Below, one piece after another: positions 62,653-64,000 of a stretch of DNA of 64,000 bases (its first letter is position 1; each line of letters opens with the position of its first letter). Both the position numbers and the translations under genes were made by a program. Below the pieces are notes generated by a model. That model saw only the letters and a program-made list of their open reading frames with translations. It did not search any database and was not told the origin of the DNA. The stretch is from Lachnospiraceae bacterium (GTDB taxonomy: Bacteria > Bacillota > Clostridia > Lachnospirales > Lachnospiraceae), in the NCBI GenBank assembly GCA_024403555.1, contig JAKSRP010000001.1:96229-160228 (forward strand), read 5' to 3'.

Positions 62653-62686
62653 GAAAACGCCATCACATTTTGTGGTGGCGTTTTTG
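62653..62686 (+). terminator. Terminator of scrK
   Basis: AAAACGCCATCACA-TTT-TGTGGTGGCGTTTTT, one G-U pair, followed by T. Confidence 0.82.
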
Positions 62687-62748
62687 CCTTTTGTAAGGCT
62701 TTCATGTATAATAATAGGTAAGAATGAAACACGAAATGGAGAAAACGG

Positions 62749-63516
62749 ATGATTATCAAGAGAAACATTTTATTTGATCCGGCGAATGAAGAGAGAATAC
62801 TTCATATTTATCTTCCAGACGGATATGAAGACAGTGACAAACGTTATCCTGTTATGTACTGCTTCGATGGACATAACCTGTATTTAGACGAGGACGCAAC
62901 CTACGGAAAGAGCTGGGGATTTAAACAGTTTTTAGATTCCTGGGAAAAAGAGCTCATTATGGTAGGCGTTGAGTGCAGCCATACAGATCGTCTCAATGAA
63001 TACAGCCCATATGACAATAAGGGCGGATTTTTAGGCGAGCTTACCGGAAAAGGACATGAAACATTAGACTGGATGGCCAATACCTTAAAGCCAATGATTG
63101 ACAAAGAATACAGAACTTATTCCTTTAGAGAAGCAACAGCAATCTGTGGATCTTCTATGGGAGGAATCATGGCAATTTATGCTGGGGTAGCATTTAGCGA
63201 CACCTTTAGCAAATGCGCCTGCATCTCGAGTGCAATTTCCTATTGTATGAAGCCTTTGCTTGCAGATATTGAATCTTATGATATTGCGGAAGATACAAAA
63301 TTTTATTTATCCTGGGGCGAACATGAAGGTGGACCATGGAAGGTGGCACCAGATGTAGACTCAAGGGCTGCAATCAATAATAATAAAGTAGCGAAACATT
63401 TACAGGAGAAGGGGGCTCTTACACGCGTGGTTTATCAGCCTGATGGAAATCATTGTGAAGCATCCTGGGAATTACTCGTTCCTGAATTTATGGATTATCT
63501 TTGGCTTAACAGATAA
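62749..63516 (+). CDS. Second PF00756-family esterase
   Basis: A 255-residue alpha/beta hydrolase. The nucleophile elbow is AICGSSMGGIMAIYAG, the strand before it PVMYCFDGHNLYLDED, and a late His lies in YQPDGNHCEASWELLVP. It resembles carbohydrate esterases of the esterase-D type and is only distantly similar to the one at 48161. GGAGAAAA precedes the ATG. Cytoplasmic (no signal peptide). Substrate unknown; its position at the edge of the sugar region is the only hint. Confidence 0.8.
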   Translation: MIIKRNILFDPANEERILHIYLPDGYEDSDKRYPVMYCFDGHNLYLDEDATYGKSWGFKQFLDSWEKELIMVGVECSHTDRLNEYSPYDNKGGFLGELTGKGHETLDWMANTLKPMIDKEYRTYSFREATAICGSSMGGIMAIYAGVAFSDTFSKCACISSAISYCMKPLLADIESYDIAEDTKFYLSWGEHEGGPWKVAPDVDSRAAINNNKVAKHLQEKGALTRVVYQPDGNHCEASWELLVPEFMDYLWLNR

Positions 63517-63536
63517 AGATTAATAAGAATAAATGC

Positions 63537-63577
63537 AAAAATGCGTACTGAGAAATTGAATCAGTACGCATTTTTTG
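63537..63577. terminator. Bidirectional terminator between esterase and YitT-family genes
   Basis: AAAAATGCGTACTGA-GAAATTGAA-TCAGTACGCATTTTT, a 15-bp stem between converging genes. Confidence 0.85.
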
Positions 63578-63601
63578 TTAGGAAACATTATTATAGAAGA
63601 T

Positions 63602-64000
63602 TTACATATGAGCCTTTGGAAGGGTAAATCCATAGCCTTTTACTTCGTTTACACGGGTTACTACCATGAAGCATTCAGGATCAATGGTGTGGATAAGGCG
63701 TTCAATTTTAGGAAGCTCACGATTGGAGATAACACTGTATACAAGCTGAGTCTGTTCATGAAGATATCCACCCTCACAGTCCATTAAAGTAACACCACGG
63801 TCACCGTGTTTTAAAATTGCTTCTGTAATTTCTTTATGTTTTTTGCTGACAATCTTTAGTTCTGTTCTTGTGGAACCAAGAATCATTACTTTATCAAGAA
63901 TGATTGTATAAACAATAATCAGAATGATACCATATAAAATTTTATTCACCGGGTGAAGGGTAACCTGTCCAAGTAAGATGGCAAAGTCAACGATATACAT
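63602..64000 (-). CDS. YitT-family membrane protein, C-terminal part (cut by window edge)
   Basis: The last 132 or so residues of a protein whose N-terminus lies beyond the right edge. One or two membrane helices remain (NKILYGIILIIVYTIILDKV), followed by a DUF2179 domain: IVSKKHKEITEAILKHGDRG, EGGYLHEQTQLVYSVISNRE and FMVVTRVNEVKGYGF. This is the YitT layout, a membrane protein of unknown function common in Firmicutes. The Met at the very edge is probably internal. Confidence 0.82.
   Translation of the reverse strand: MYIVDFAILLGQVTLHPVNKILYGIILIIVYTIILDKVMILGSTRTELKIVSKKHKEITEAILKHGDRGVTLMDCEGGYLHEQTQLVYSVISNRELPKIERLIHTIDPECFMVVTRVNEVKGYGFTLPKAHM

Overview
The window looks like the chromosome of a low-GC, Gram-positive anaerobe of the Lachnospiraceae type (class Clostridia). 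Evidence: a B. subtilis-like pth-mfd ... rqcP-divIC-tilS-hpt-ftsH gene order, the GlgC/GlgD pair, LL-diaminopimelate aminotransferase (DapL), tRNA genes without encoded CCA, consensus SigA promoters with 17-bp spacers, strong AGGAGG-type ribosome sites, and many fibre/sucrose-type glycoside hydrolases. The genus cannot be fixed from the sequence alone.

Layout. 1-1760: a T-box leader reading out of the left edge, aroB, the SRP RNA and the first copy of a dispersed three-hairpin repeat. 1825-10099: a co-directional run of methyltransferase, membrane-anchored protein with a degenerate C39-like domain, YhaO/SbcD-like nuclease, a very short YhaN/SbcC-like ATPase and a class A penicillin-binding protein. 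10199-16482 (minus): dapL, prs, a primosome pair (DnaI-like loader and DnaD-like protein) and murC; the dnaD upstream region holds six perfect DnaA boxes. 16850-19252: glgC-glgD. 19346-33039: the conserved pth-mfd ... ftsH housekeeping block, interrupted by four minus-strand genes and lacking every sporulation gene (fin, spoVT, yabP, yabQ, spoIIE) that sits here in B. subtilis. 33404-35497: GH13 amylase. 35596-36054: five tRNA genes (Tyr, Leu, Gly, Phe, Gly), followed by a large palindrome and att-like direct repeats of the tRNA-Gly 3' end. 36484-42856: a LicT-type antiterminator, a glucose-family EIICBA and a mannose-family PTS (EIIAB, IIC, IID, ManO), with one RAT/terminator before licT and another before the man genes.

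43051-63516 is a sugar-utilisation region: a PHP-fold protein without its metal ligands, GH36 alpha-galactosidase, an operon of GH13_4 amylosucrase-like enzyme, esterase, domain-swapped GH3 and GH32 fructosidase, a LacI regulator, a CUT1 ABC transporter with a DUF624 membrane protein, a PucR-type regulator, an MsmK/UgpC-type ATPase, a fructokinase and a second esterase. Together these would import sucrose, raffinose-type or fructo-oligosaccharides through the ABC system, split them in the cytoplasm and phosphorylate the fructose. Two promoters share an AAAACGnTTnTCA operator-like motif that may tie the locus together. The right edge cuts a YitT-family gene.

The most unusual items are: (i) a three-copy intergenic element with an invariant core (GTAGATGTCGC-loop-GCGACCGCG) flanked by hairpins whose sequences differ completely while the fold is kept; (ii) the DnaA-box cluster ahead of the dnaD-dnaI genes; (iii) the tRNA-Gly-derived palindrome and repeats; (iv) RAT-gated control of a mannose-family PTS; (v) several enzyme-fold proteins with missing catalytic residues.
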